Source: Cristatella mucedo
Taxonomy: Eukaryota > Bryozoa > Phylactolaemata > Cristatellidae
Direction: 5' to 3'
Length of the DNA: 64,000 nucleotides
NCBI GenBank assembly: GCA_009760855.2
Contig: WPIO01000040.1
Coordinates: 652,001-716,000, forward strand
Shown one piece after another: positions 10,353 to 20,500 of the stretch. Position 1 is the stretch's first letter. Every line of letters starts with the position of its first letter. Below the pieces are notes generated by a model, which worked only from the letters and a program-made list of their open reading frames with translations, was not told the DNA's origin and searched no databases. The translations under genes and the position numbers were made by a program.

Positions 10353-12773
10353 ATGAGCAACTTCGACGAGAAAAGTGGCGTCGTCCCGTGTCTCGCGCCG
10401 TGGGGAAAGTGGTATCAAACAATGGAGGATGTGGTCCTGGAGGTGGATGTGCCGGAAGGCACACTCAGCAAGAGCCTCGACATTCGCATCCGTAACTCCT
10501 CGATTCAAGTGGCTGCGCCTGGCGACGTCCGGATCTGCGTGAGTGCGCGAGCGACGGGGCGTGGCGTTTCCTGTCTCGCGACGCGCTCCTAGCGTTTCTC
10601 TGGCCGCTCGTCATCGAATGCGTCGGTGACGTCAGGGACTGGGACGGGAGGAGGGGGACGGGACGACGAGGGACGCTGTCGTCGGGCATCTCCTTGAAGG
10701 ACGCGTCGCCGAACGGAACACGCCGCGCCCCGGCGTGTCCCGCGGGGGCTGTGAGTCCACTCACTTTTCAAGGCCGGCGATTTAAGCCTGCGCGGCTTAG
10801 GCGTGTTGTGGTTTTTTTAAAGGCTTTTGTGGTTTACGATTACAGCGGCTCCGCGGGGTTCCGTGCTGAGCCTGACTCGACGCCATGTGCCGGCGTCAAG
10901 TTCTAGTAAACGCCGCGTGTGCTGACTGTGTGGTAGCGAGGGACCGTCATTTACTCGAGTGATTAGGTAAAGAAATGCGTTTTTGTCTCACTAGACCAGG
11001 GTCTTCTTGCTGAAGGTGTTGCTTCTGAGTATGTGTACCCAGAGGTTGGTTGCGATTTCGCATCATCTTATGTTGATGACGAGTGAGATACGCCGGACTT
11101 TTCCCGGCAAATGTGTGCTGTACAAACTCAAGAGCCTATAACTTTGCAAATGAGCTTTTGGAGGTAAAAGCACCAAGCTGCATATAGACGTGAAATCCAG
11201 CTGTAGTTAGTTTTTATTGTATGAATTCGCATTTGTTTTTCTTTCCATACATCTATCTATCTATCTATCTATCGTGGGCACTTAAGTGATTTCTGCTCTA
11301 CTTATGCCGTAATCTGCTGCACTAGCAAGAACCTTGTGGAAGGAAGTTGATGATGTTTTGCTGCAGCAGCAGATGATGATTATGTGACTGTCAATTTTTT
11401 AATAGCGTGACGTTGATTGCCTCATTTCTAGGGTGATCTCTTCGGGACTGTGCATGCATCAGAAGCTCTGTGGACGCTAGGTATGTGCCTTCTGAAAGTC
11501 TTTTTTTGTGTGCGCACCGTAGACTATACTGCTCTGGTTACTTTCGTGTCACCTATAACTGCTGCGTGAATTGATGATGTCTCTGTGCTGTTGATCAATG
11601 TCTAGGTGGGTGTTCGTCAGGGATAGCTGCACTAGCGTAATAGCGTGCGTGATCTGTTCTATACTTTCGTTGCATTTGATATCCTTGATGCTGTAATGTT
11701 TTTTTACCTAAAAATACACTGCTGAATCCTTCTAGAGCAGCCTCCAGCCAGCAAATTTGTGCAATAGGCCAGCATTGCTTTATGGACGATTGAGCATAGA
11801 GGGTGCTGAATGCAGAGGCGTTGACGTTGCGCGTTGACAGGTGTGCCCCCTGTGGTGGCCGCCACTAGTTAGTTACTGCATTCATTTTGCCCTGCCAGAA
11901 GACCGCCGGCTGGTGCGCATCTGTCTCCCAAAGACGGACGTGTCGGCGAAGAACACGTGGCCGTGCCTGTTCAAGGATGGCGGCCTCAGCGCCGACGCCT
12001 GGACCCTCGACCAGATGCAGCGCAAGATGACGCTTGAGAGGTTTCAAAGGGAGGTTCGTATGTGCTTCCACCCCTCCCCCTACCTCCTCCTCCCCCAGAG
12101 TCAGTGCAGTGATTTTTCCAAAATCGTGCGACTGCCTCTCCTAGACCGGAAACCCACGTGGCCGCTTGATGTCCTGTCTGTGTGTGTGTGTGTGCACGTG
12201 TGTGTGTGTATGCGAGTGCGCGTGTGTTAGCCAGCCTCAGTGTTTCTCACTGCAGCTACGATGTAGTCACTAGTGTGGGTGCAGCACCGCACCCTGTGCA
12301 ACTCGGCCAAGCTAGCAGAATTAGTGCCACTCCCTCTTCTGTGGGATAAGTGTGATAGCATAGCGGAGAGAGAGAGATAAGGCGCCTGCCTGTGCACAGA
12401 CCGGCAAAGCCCTTCTCTTGTCCAATTAGTTGGATGCTGCCTTTAGCTCCTATACTACCAAAGCCTGGAGCTCACTTCCGACTGGCGTAACTACATACAT
12501 CCCCAGGGCATTTAAAAAGAAGATAAAACGCATTATTTATCACAGCATTTAGTGGTCCATGTATTCAATCTTTGTATGCTTATGAGGGCTGACACTGTGC
12601 ATGCTGCCACTAATCATATTTGCATGCTGACCCTGTGCATATCATCTATAATCATGTCATGCTTATTGACGTTGAGCATGCTACCAGTAACCGTTTGATC
12701 ACGCTTCCTTTACATCATATGTAAACTGCCTAGAGAGAGATTATATTCTCTGAGGGTGCTATACCAATGTTTA

Positions 12774-12804
<31 letters not shown>

Positions 12805-13686
12805 CTGAAATGATCCGGGTTTGCACTTTGAGCTATCACTTGAGGTAGGAGTGTGGCTGGTGCAGCAATGTATTATGCTCAAGGTAGTGTCAGCCTTTGT
12901 CGCGTGTAGGAAATCGCTTGCAGCCTGAGCTGGCAGATGCTTGAAGTTGCATCGCCGTGCAGTGCCATTCCGTGAAAAGTCGCTTCGTTTCCTGTCGTAT
13001 GCCTGTTAAGCCCTAGACCTTGAATGGATATGGCTCGACTTATGGACTTGTGCCCGCAGCTACGAGAGCCGAGTTCATGCTTCTAATTGAGAATCACTTG
13101 CTGGCAGCAAATAGTCGATTGAGTTGCTTGCTATGCAGACGTTTTAAGCACTGTTGCTCCTCTAGGCCTTGAGCCTTGTTTTCCAAATGCAAGTGAGGTC
13201 CCAGTATAGCGTGTTCTGTTAAGCCCCTGGGTCTTAGCCCGGGAGGTAAGGTGCTAGCTCTTCACGACCGAGGTCGTGGGTTCGAGTCCTGCAGTTGTCG
13301 ATCCTTTATTGCCCACTGCTAGCAGTGGTGGTGACAGCCGATAAGGCTGCACTTTTGCCACTATACAAATGACTTTGTTTCAAACTAGTTGACTCCATAG
13401 ATCACCTGGTTGTGCCTTGTTCTGGATTAATCATTAGATATCCGATATCCTATCCATGTGAAGTGAGCCTGTTTTGCTCTTTGTCCTCCTGTTGTCTTTC
13501 GTCCCCCTTGCTGTCGTTTGACGCAGCTATATTTTACCTGCTGGTCCGTGCTCTGCCATCACATCTGTGCACCAAATCGTCGATATCGAATTGGGTCTCT
13601 TTTTGTAGAATCCCGGATTTGATTTCAGCAATGCCGAGATCTCGGGTAATTACGCTGGAGGAGGCCCAGACCTGCCGTCCAGCTGA
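10353..13686 (+). CDS. NUDCD2: NudC domain-containing protein 2 (NUDCD2), four exons, complete
   Basis: Small cytosolic CS/p23-fold co-chaperone of the NudC family, linked in animals to Hsp90 and LIS1 stability. Exons: 10353-10538, 11432-11480, 11899-12053, 13609-13686. Splice sites are TGC|gtgagt, ctag|GGT, CTAG|gtatg, gccag|AA, GAG|gttcgt and tgtag|AAT, with phases 0,1,0. Total 468 nt = 155 aa plus stop, close to the usual 157 aa. Motifs: N-terminal KSGVVPCLAPWGKWYQTMED (CS domain start), VRICLPKT, DQMQRKMTLERFQRE and the C-terminal NPGFDFSNAEISGNY tail. An in-frame GTG lies two codons upstream, but ATG at 10353 matches the family start. Intron 3 carries a LINE tail, a (GT)n tract and a SINE. 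Confidence 0.95.
11250..11273. repeat. (ATCT)n microsatellite
   Basis: About five tandem ATCT units in NUDCD2 intron 1. Confidence 0.85.
12178..12228. repeat. (GT)n microsatellite
   Basis: Interrupted GT repeat (with CACGTG and GCGAGTGCGC breaks) in NUDCD2 intron 3. Confidence 0.85.
12439..12801 (+). mobile_element. Degraded family II LINE 3' end
   Basis: Carries the ORF2 C-end remnant (AAAGCCTGGAGCTC), the 3' UTR and the hairpin near 12720-12765, followed by (TTA)n. Inside NUDCD2 intron 3. Confidence 0.8.
13215..13380 (+). mobile_element. tRNA-derived SINE, copy 1
   Basis: Contains an RNA polymerase III B-box (GGTTCGAGTCC) near 13270 and a looser upstream A-box-like block (TTAGCCCGGGAGGTAAGG). 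A unique body follows: TTATTGCCCACTGC, AGTGGTGGTGACAGCC, AAGGCT, then CTATACAAATGACT. The body matches the copy at 15290 and the reverse copy at 54905. It lies just upstream of the last NUDCD2 exon. Confidence 0.65.
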
Positions 13687-14140
13687 TGCATAGACTAGAG
13701 TCTTCAGCTGCGAGCTGCTTTACTCATCGCTGGAAGCCGTCAACTTTGTCACCGCAGTCCAGTGGCTGTCCAGTCTCTGTCACGGGAATCGCTCCACTTT
13801 GGTGCATGCGCGACTGCTCGGGAGTTGTGGGCTTGAGAGTGCCTCGGCTCGCCTGCCTGCATGACCACCTGAGAGAGGTCCGTGTGTCACCTATGCTCAT
13901 TGACAATACAGGACAGCGATTTTTTACGAATGCATGGCAGCGACTTGACAACTCACTTTATTGCCTACTTGCGCCGACCCATCAGAGCAATTGTATTTAG
14001 CAGACTGTGTGATGTCTCGATAACTAAGACCCCCCCCCCGACGACACTGCCATATTTTTAAGTATGTCACAGCTCGTTGACTGGTATCTCTTCCCAGCTC
14101 AGTATCCTCTTTATGCTTGGCAGATGTATGTATGCAGTGT
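13687..14140. other. NUDCD2 3' flank
   Basis: Presumed 3' UTR and flank of NUDCD2. I see no clear AATAAA signal at a typical distance. A C9 run occurs near 14031. Confidence 0.4.
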
Positions 14141-14144
14141 ATGG

Positions 14145-14480
14145 AAGGAAAGTGCTTAGGATGAGATTAAGTTCTTTGAGTATTCGAATGTAGGAGTATT
14201 ATTATTATATTAACCTCTCATACTCCCCAGTGTATCGATATTGAGTAACATAACGTAATGCTATGTCGCTCCGTCTGTAAGTCCACAAGGCCGCAAAGAT
14301 CAAGTAGGTATTAGGCAGGAGAGTGTCTACTATGCACTCGATGCATAAGCGGCTATCTGTATGCATTCGATAGCGATCCTATTTATCTCACACAACAAAG
14401 CCAAGTGAGAAGCTTTGCTGTGTCAGGAGGGCTGTTGAGGTAATGAGTAGTGGGGAATTAGCAACCTAGGACTGACTAAA
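14145..14480. mobile_element. Two adjoining LINE relics
   Basis: 14145-14215 is a plus-strand hairpin tail ending in (ATT)n. 14255-14480 is a minus-strand family I 3' end, matching the CAGGAGAG...CACTCGATGCATAAG block of the copy at 2160-2330. Both are badly decayed. Confidence 0.6.
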
Positions 14481-14484
14481 CTAG

Positions 14485-15185
14485 GACAGCATTCGCACTT
14501 TTTGCCTCAGCTAAAAAGGACATTAACCAGGTCCTGCTGTCCTTCCTTAACAAGCCTTCCTACGTCCTGTGTGCCTTGAATTCGATGGCTCCCGGAGATC
14601 GTTTACCGGCAAGGAGCAACTGGTCGCCAGCTAAAGAGCCGGCCAGCCAAACGCAGTGTCATCGACCATGGCAACTAGTAGAGCCGGGTCGTAGTCGGTC
14701 GAACAAGCACTGCTACACGACAGTAGCCACTGCTGAGTCTGGCAGCACTTTAAATAGCACTGCCCATTTAGCTTCTTACTTAGAAAGACAAGTAACCTTG
14801 ACCGCTCGCGAGATCTACCATTTAGTACAAATTCGTGAGCTACTTGTGGAGACTTCGGGGCGATCGACGACCTTCGGTCTGTGACCGTCCAGCTTGTGTT
14901 TCATACATCCTGAGCAGCTGCCAATGGCCGTCTGTATGCTTCAACTTTGGCATTAGTAGCTCAAACGGTAAAGGTTAGCTCATCAAACAGGCTCGTATGC
15001 ACAGCCGGAGAAGAGCCTCAGTCAACGTAAGTTCTTCGCTCAGCCTCAATTTTCACCTGAAAGCTGCAAGCATCTTCGGTCCTCATTTCAAGGTTCACTT
15101 CCCAGACTAAGAGATCTGTACAATAAAAAGCTCAGTCGGCGAAAAGCTCTGCTTCTTCGCTTGTCAACAATTATGAAAATTATCA
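14485..15185. other. No gene or repeat recognised
   Basis: A 102-codon open frame from 14576 has no recognisable motif or splice context. TAGCTCAAACGG near 14950 looks A-box-like, but no B-box follows. Confidence 0.4.
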
Positions 15186-15188
15186 CAA

Positions 15189-15262
15189 TACGTTTGATCT
15201 TGAGCCGTCAGAGAACTCAATCTCTTTCTAGGCACTCTACATTTGCTGCAAAGAAAACATGA
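15189..15262 (-). mobile_element. Solo family II LINE tail
   Basis: Inverse of the terminal hairpin and the GCAGCAAATGT element only. Confidence 0.7.
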
Positions 15263-15284
15263 ACGTTGCACGGTCAGCAGCACA

Positions 15285-15440
15285 CCACTTCGCCCCCTCT
15301 CCGGTCTTAGGCCGAGGGGTGCAGTACTCCCTCTTGACTTCCCTCGTCATGGATTCGAGTCCAGCCGTGGTCGATTTTTACTGACCACAGCAAGTGGTAG
15401 TGATAGCCGTGAAGGCTCTTGTGCCTCTACATAAATGATG
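15285..15440 (+). mobile_element. tRNA-derived SINE, copy 2
   Basis: B-box GATTCGAGTCC near 15352, an upstream TCTTAGGCCGAGG block, then TGACCACAGCAAGTGGTAGT, GATAGCCGTGAAGGCT and CTACATAAATGATG, in the same order as the copy at 13215. Confidence 0.65.
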
Positions 15441-15639
15441 CTAATAAATCAGGTAGCTTTTTGCTTCACCTGCTACATTCACCTGCTTCCCAGCCGTGCA
15501 TCTGTATTTCCAGTCATTCTCCTGCTCTGGACATGACCTATCCTAGATATTTGCTCAGCAAAAGCTTCCGATTGGCTCCGCCTACCTTATCCTCTTGCTC
15601 TAGTCGGCTGGCTGTTTTGCTGACTAGCCTGCAATAAAG

Positions 15640-15860
15640 TGGTACCTCGACTTACGAGTTTAATTCGTTCCGTCCTGGAGCTCGTAACTCAAATTACTCG
15701 TATGTCAAATCAATTTTCCCATTGAAATGCCACTAATCCGATCTGGACCCCAAAAAAACTGCAATTTGTCACGTTTTTAAATTAAAAAGCACATAAATAA
15801 CGAATGTGGTTTTAAAAACAATACAATAGAATGTCGCAATAAATGGGTTTTAATTATCCC
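15640..15860 (+). mobile_element. Possible DNA-transposon end (Tigger/pogo-like terminus)
   Basis: Starts GTGGTACCTCGACTTACGAG, followed by TTCGTTCC and CTCGTAACTCAAATTACTCG, words I associate with the termini of Tigger-like mariner-superfamily elements. I find neither a transposase frame nor the matching opposite terminus, so this is a fragment or a MITE. Confidence 0.4.
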
Positions 15861-16310
15861 GATGTACAGGAGTAACTTGAGATCAGACGACTTGAAGATG
15901 CTAATAGAGAGAGAAAGGCTGAAATGAATATATGAATCTTGATCACCGATTTTTACCCTTTTCGCCGGGCTTTCCTCGCTTTCAGATTACTGGCTGGGCC
16001 TTCATGCGGATGCGCCTATTGCTTTAAGTAATTCGACGAACTCACAAGACGATACTGCCTAAATAGAGTACACTACGTATTTAGCCGTTCCTACCGTAGT
16101 CGGATTTAACTCCGGAGTCTGGCGATCTCCTGTGTCCAAGCACCACAATGGCTCGCTCCGGTCTGTCTGGGAGCGAACCAACAGGCCTGAGCTTGGCTTC
16201 ACACCCGGGTCGTAGGCCAGGGCCTTGCAATGGAACGTCGTTCACTGCCCTACCCTTATTGGCCAGAGTAACCCTAGGCATCGAGAAGTTGGCTGTGGCA
16301 ACTAGCAGTG
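15860..16310. other. No gene recognised
   Basis: Mixed-composition sequence without convincing frames; probably decayed repeat. Confidence 0.4.
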
Positions 16311-16312
16311 AA

Positions 16313-16585
16313 GCATAATAATAATAATACACTCGATAAAGCGCCCTCAGAGAACTCAATCACTTTCTAGGCGCTTTACATTTGGTGCAAAGGGAAACGT
16401 GATTGAATGGTTAGTGGAAGCATGCTTGATAAACAACATGAATAACATGGTTAGGGGTGACATGCACAGAGTCAGCATGCAAATGTGGTTAGCGGTAGCA
16501 TGGGCAGTGTCAGTACTCATCAGCACATGATGGACGAATCACGGGGACCCACTAAATGCTGTCCTAAATTGGTGTTTCAATCGAA
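16313..16585 (-). mobile_element. Family II LINE 3' end
   Basis: (AAT)n, inverse hairpin and 3' UTR on the minus strand up to the ORF2 end (inverse of TTTAGTGGGTCC), which is cut short. Confidence 0.8.
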
Positions 16586-16689
16586 ACTCAAAGCAAAAAA
16601 TCGGCCGAGAGACAACTCGTATCTCGTAACGCCAGTACGTCGAGACACTCCTAAGCCTAGGTGCTACTGTACTCCGGGGTCACTCTCCA

Positions 16690-16955
16690 TGTCAACTACT
16701 CTCCAACTGCCGACTATGGCACATCTTTTTCAGCGGTCCTGTAACTGCTACTTCTATGCTACTCACTACCTCAACTGCTCTCCTGACTCTGCTTTGCTTC
16801 CCACTTTCTCTTTGTTGAGTGAGACGAAGTCTGTTGGCTACCGAATGCGTACCGAAAGCCGCTTAGGCTGTGAGTGCGCTATAAAAAACTCTCCTGCGTA
16901 ACATCCACATGGTCTTTATGACTTTGTGTAGTTACTGACGGAGATATATGTCTGC
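16690..16955 (+). mobile_element. Family I LINE 3' end
   Basis: Encodes the family I ORF2 C-terminus (NCSPDSALLPTFSLL, CECAIKNSPA) with stop near 16901, then the 3' UTR ending TACTGACGGAGATATAT. Confidence 0.85.
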
Positions 16956-17584
16956 CACGAGCCTCCTCTGGTCACACCCGGATTGGGGTCGGCTGGCACT
17001 GGGGGGGGGGGCCGTCACTGCCGACCAATAAATAGTGCGGCTGGTCATGTGATATGCCTAGGCATCGCCCACCTCCGCCCACTCCGGCCAAATAAAGGGT
17101 TGGACCTCTGTCTGCGCTCTGCCCTACAGCCTTCAGAAGCGAGGCGCACCTCCATTAAAAGCTTTCCGCTTTGGAGTCGGGCGCAGACGGCAGCTTCTGG
17201 GCGCCCGCCGGAGCCAGAGCTCTGTCGCGGCAGTCGGCGAACGTGGACGCATCGAAGCGATGCCCAACGCCGACTACTACCCAGCCCGACCGTCCCGGCC
17301 GCCTGCTGCTCGTAAAAGGACGATCAGCGATCCGTTCTCAGATGTTGCATTTTCCATCCTCCTTCAAGCCGTGCGCGCTGCCCTTCTGCAACATGCGACC
17401 CAGAGTGACTGCTGACTCCAGCGCAGCGGCAGCCGAGAGGCCGCGACGACGCAGCAAAGCGGCCGCAGCTGCATCTCTGCTGCCGCGCGCACTCGGCGGC
17501 CACGCCTGCCGCCCGTCCGACTCCCGGCGCCGCCGATGGCGCCTCCGCCGCCAGCTCGCGGCAGTGCCGATCGGTCGGTCGGTC

Positions 17585-20500
17585 TCACTCCTTCATCGGG
17601 AAGGCGTCGTAGACGCTCTCCTTGGGCTGCTTCTTCGGCGCCTTTTTTTTCTTCTTCTTGTCCTTGACCTTGCCGCCGTCGTCCTCGTCGTCGTCGTCGT
17701 CGTCGCCGCCCTTCTTTTTGTCGAAGACGCCGCGCGTCAGCACGCCCGACTGGTGGCTCTCGGCGCTGCGCAGCACGTTGGACGCGCGCGACAGCGAGAA
17801 GTACTCGGCCTGGCTAGGCGTCGAGGTCAGGGTGGCCGCACGAGCGACGTCGGCGCCCTCGCTGCCGCCGCCGCCGCGCTCCTTGCGCTCGCCGCCGCCG
17901 CCGCTTATGTCGTCGCTGCTCTTGTCTCCCGACTTGAGGCCCTTCTTGCTCGCTTTCCGCTTTCCGTCGGACGACGCCGAAAGGTGGCCGCTGCCGCCGT
18001 CGCCGTCCTTGTCGGCCGAGTCCAGCTTGGACGACGACCGGCCGGCATCGCTGCTGCCGCCCGCCGCCGCAGACTCGGCGCCGGCGCTCTTGCCGTCCGA
18101 GGCCGCCGCCGCCGCTTCGCTTTCCTCGCGTCCCGCTGTTGACGTCTTTGACTTGGACCTCTTTCCCGCTTTTTTGCCGCCTCTGACACCCTCGCCTTCG
18201 CTGCCGCCGCCGCTTCCGTCGGCCGCCGACTCTTTGGCGCCGCCGCTCTCATCCGTCAGCCTGGAGCCGCTCGCCTCCACGACGGCCTTGACCTTGTCGT
18301 CGTCGTCGCCGCCGTCGTTGTCCTTGCCGAGCGCTTTCGACTTGCCTTTTCTTGCCGCCTTCCTCGAGCCGCTGGGGGACTCGACTTGTGCCGACGACGC
18401 GGCGGCGGCGGCGCCGCCGTCGCTCTGCTCGTTTTCGGCCGCCGCCGCCGTCGCCACCGCCGCCGCCGCCGCCGAAGCGTCCTGGCCAGCGTCGGCTGAG
18501 CCGTCCTTGCTCTTGTCCTTGACCTTCTTGCCCCTCTTGCTCGACTTCTTTTTGCCGCCGTCCTCTTCCGCCGCGCTGGCATTGGACGACGACGAGGCCT
18601 CCTCTTCCGCTATGCCGGCCATGCGGCTGCCTTGCGCCTCGAGCGAGCTGTTGTACGTGCCGCTCGGCTGACCGCTCACGTCGTCGCCGCCGTCGAGCGA
18701 CGCCGCCGCCGCCGCGTTCGACGTCGCGCTGCCGCCGCCCTTGCGACCCCGCGTCGTCAGTGAGCTGCCCTTGCCGGCGCTGGACGCGTGCAGCGAGCTC
18801 TCGTCCGTCTTCAGCACGTTCGACATCTTGCTGAGGCCGCCGCCGGCGCCGGGCGCGGCGTCGCTCGCTGCGAGCTGCGCGCCTACCGCGCCGTAGGTGG
18901 CGCTCGCCTTGCCGCCCACGCCGCCGGCGCCGCCGCCGTACGTGCTGCTCGTCTTGCCGCCCACGGCGCCTCCGCCGTACGTGCTGCTCGCCTTGCCGGT
19001 CACGCTGCCGCCGCCGCCAGCTCCGCCGTACGTGTTGCTCGGCTGGCCGGTCACGCTGCCGCTGCCGCCGCCGCCTGCTCCGCCGTACGTGCTGCTCGCC
19101 TTGCCGGTCACGCTGCCGCCGCCGCCTGCTCCGCCGTACGTGCTGCTCGCCTTGCCGGTCACGCTGCCGCCGCCGGCCAAATTGTCGATGCCTTTGCCCG
19201 GCCCGTCCGCAGCACCGCTGCCGTAGGTGTTGACGCCGTAGGCGTTGCTCTCTTTGCCGTCCGGCGCGCCTCCGCCGTACGTGTTGCTGGCGACCTCGCG
19301 AATGACGCTGGACGCCTTGCTGGCCGATTCGGGCAGGCCGCTGCCGGCGGCTGCGCCGCCGTCTCTTTCGGCGGCGGCGCCGTCTTTTTCGGCGCCGTAC
19401 GTATTACTGGCCTTGCCCTTGACGCTAGCGTGGCTCTTGCTGCTCTTGTCCTTGGATTTCCGGTCGAGGCTCGTCGGCTCGCTGGCCTTGCTATTCACCA
19501 CGGCCGACTCCATGCTGCTGCGAGCCACTGTCGCCGTGCCGCCGCCTCCCGGCAACGGAGCCGCCGCTTCCGGCGCCGCGCCCGCCGGCGCGCCGACGGC
19601 CGTAGCCGCCGCCTCGCCGCTGTCGGCCGACGTCGGCGCTTCGGCGGCGCCAGCGAAGCTCTTCTTGCTCTCGGCCGCCGTCTTGACGGCCGTGCCGCTG
19701 CTGCTACTCGTAACGTACGACGCGGCGCTCGTCTTCGAGGCGAGCGCGCCGTCTTCCACGCCGCCGCCGCCGCCGGCGGGGGTACCCGCCTCGTCGTTGC
19801 CGTTGGCCTCGGCACCGCCGCCCTTGCCGCCGCCCTTGCCGGCTTTGGTCGCCGCCGCCGCCGCCGCCTCGGCGCCGTTCTTGTTCTCTCCGCCGCCGCC
19901 GCCTGCGCTCGCGCTCTCGGCCGCTGCATCGCTGCCGCCGCCGTCTGCTCCGTGCGACGTCGAGTGCTTTTTGCCCTTCTTCTTGTCAGCCGCGGCGGCG
20001 GTGGCGGCTTTCTTCGACTTGTCGCCCTTCTTGCCGCTGCCGCCGCGCTTGTCCGACGCCGCCGCGGTCTCCTCTGCGCCGGCGCCGCCGCCGCCAGCCT
20101 GCAGCAGCGACGAACGCGGCCGCGCGATCGAGCCAGCGCGCGCAGGTTCGCGCCCGTACACGTCGACGGCCGCAGAGAGAGAGCGGCCGCTCGGCTCTGG
20201 GACTGTCGAAATCGCCCGCCCGGCCATCGACCGCGACGACCGGCGGACGGCCAGCCAAGGCAAAAAGCGACGGCGGCCGACGCGAGCGCTCCGCACGCAC
20301 AGACCCGCTTAGCAGCCCAATTTCGGGCCGAATTTCGGGCCGAACTCGAGCAAGCTCGCGTACGCACCTCTTCGGTCATGCTGCCGCCGTACTCGCTCGA
20401 CTTGGCCTCGACCTCGCTCGCTTTGGCGTTGAGCACGCTGCCGCTGGCGGCGGAATTCATCGAATAGCTGGAATCGTCAGCTTGGTGGCGCTGCTGCTGC

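Noticed and set aside
17622-20467. Long open frames on the plus strand opposite gene A (up to 559 codons)
   Set aside because: They are antisense shadows of GCC/GGC-rich triplet repeats. They show no splice structure, motifs or signal peptide, while the minus strand gives a phase-consistent gene.
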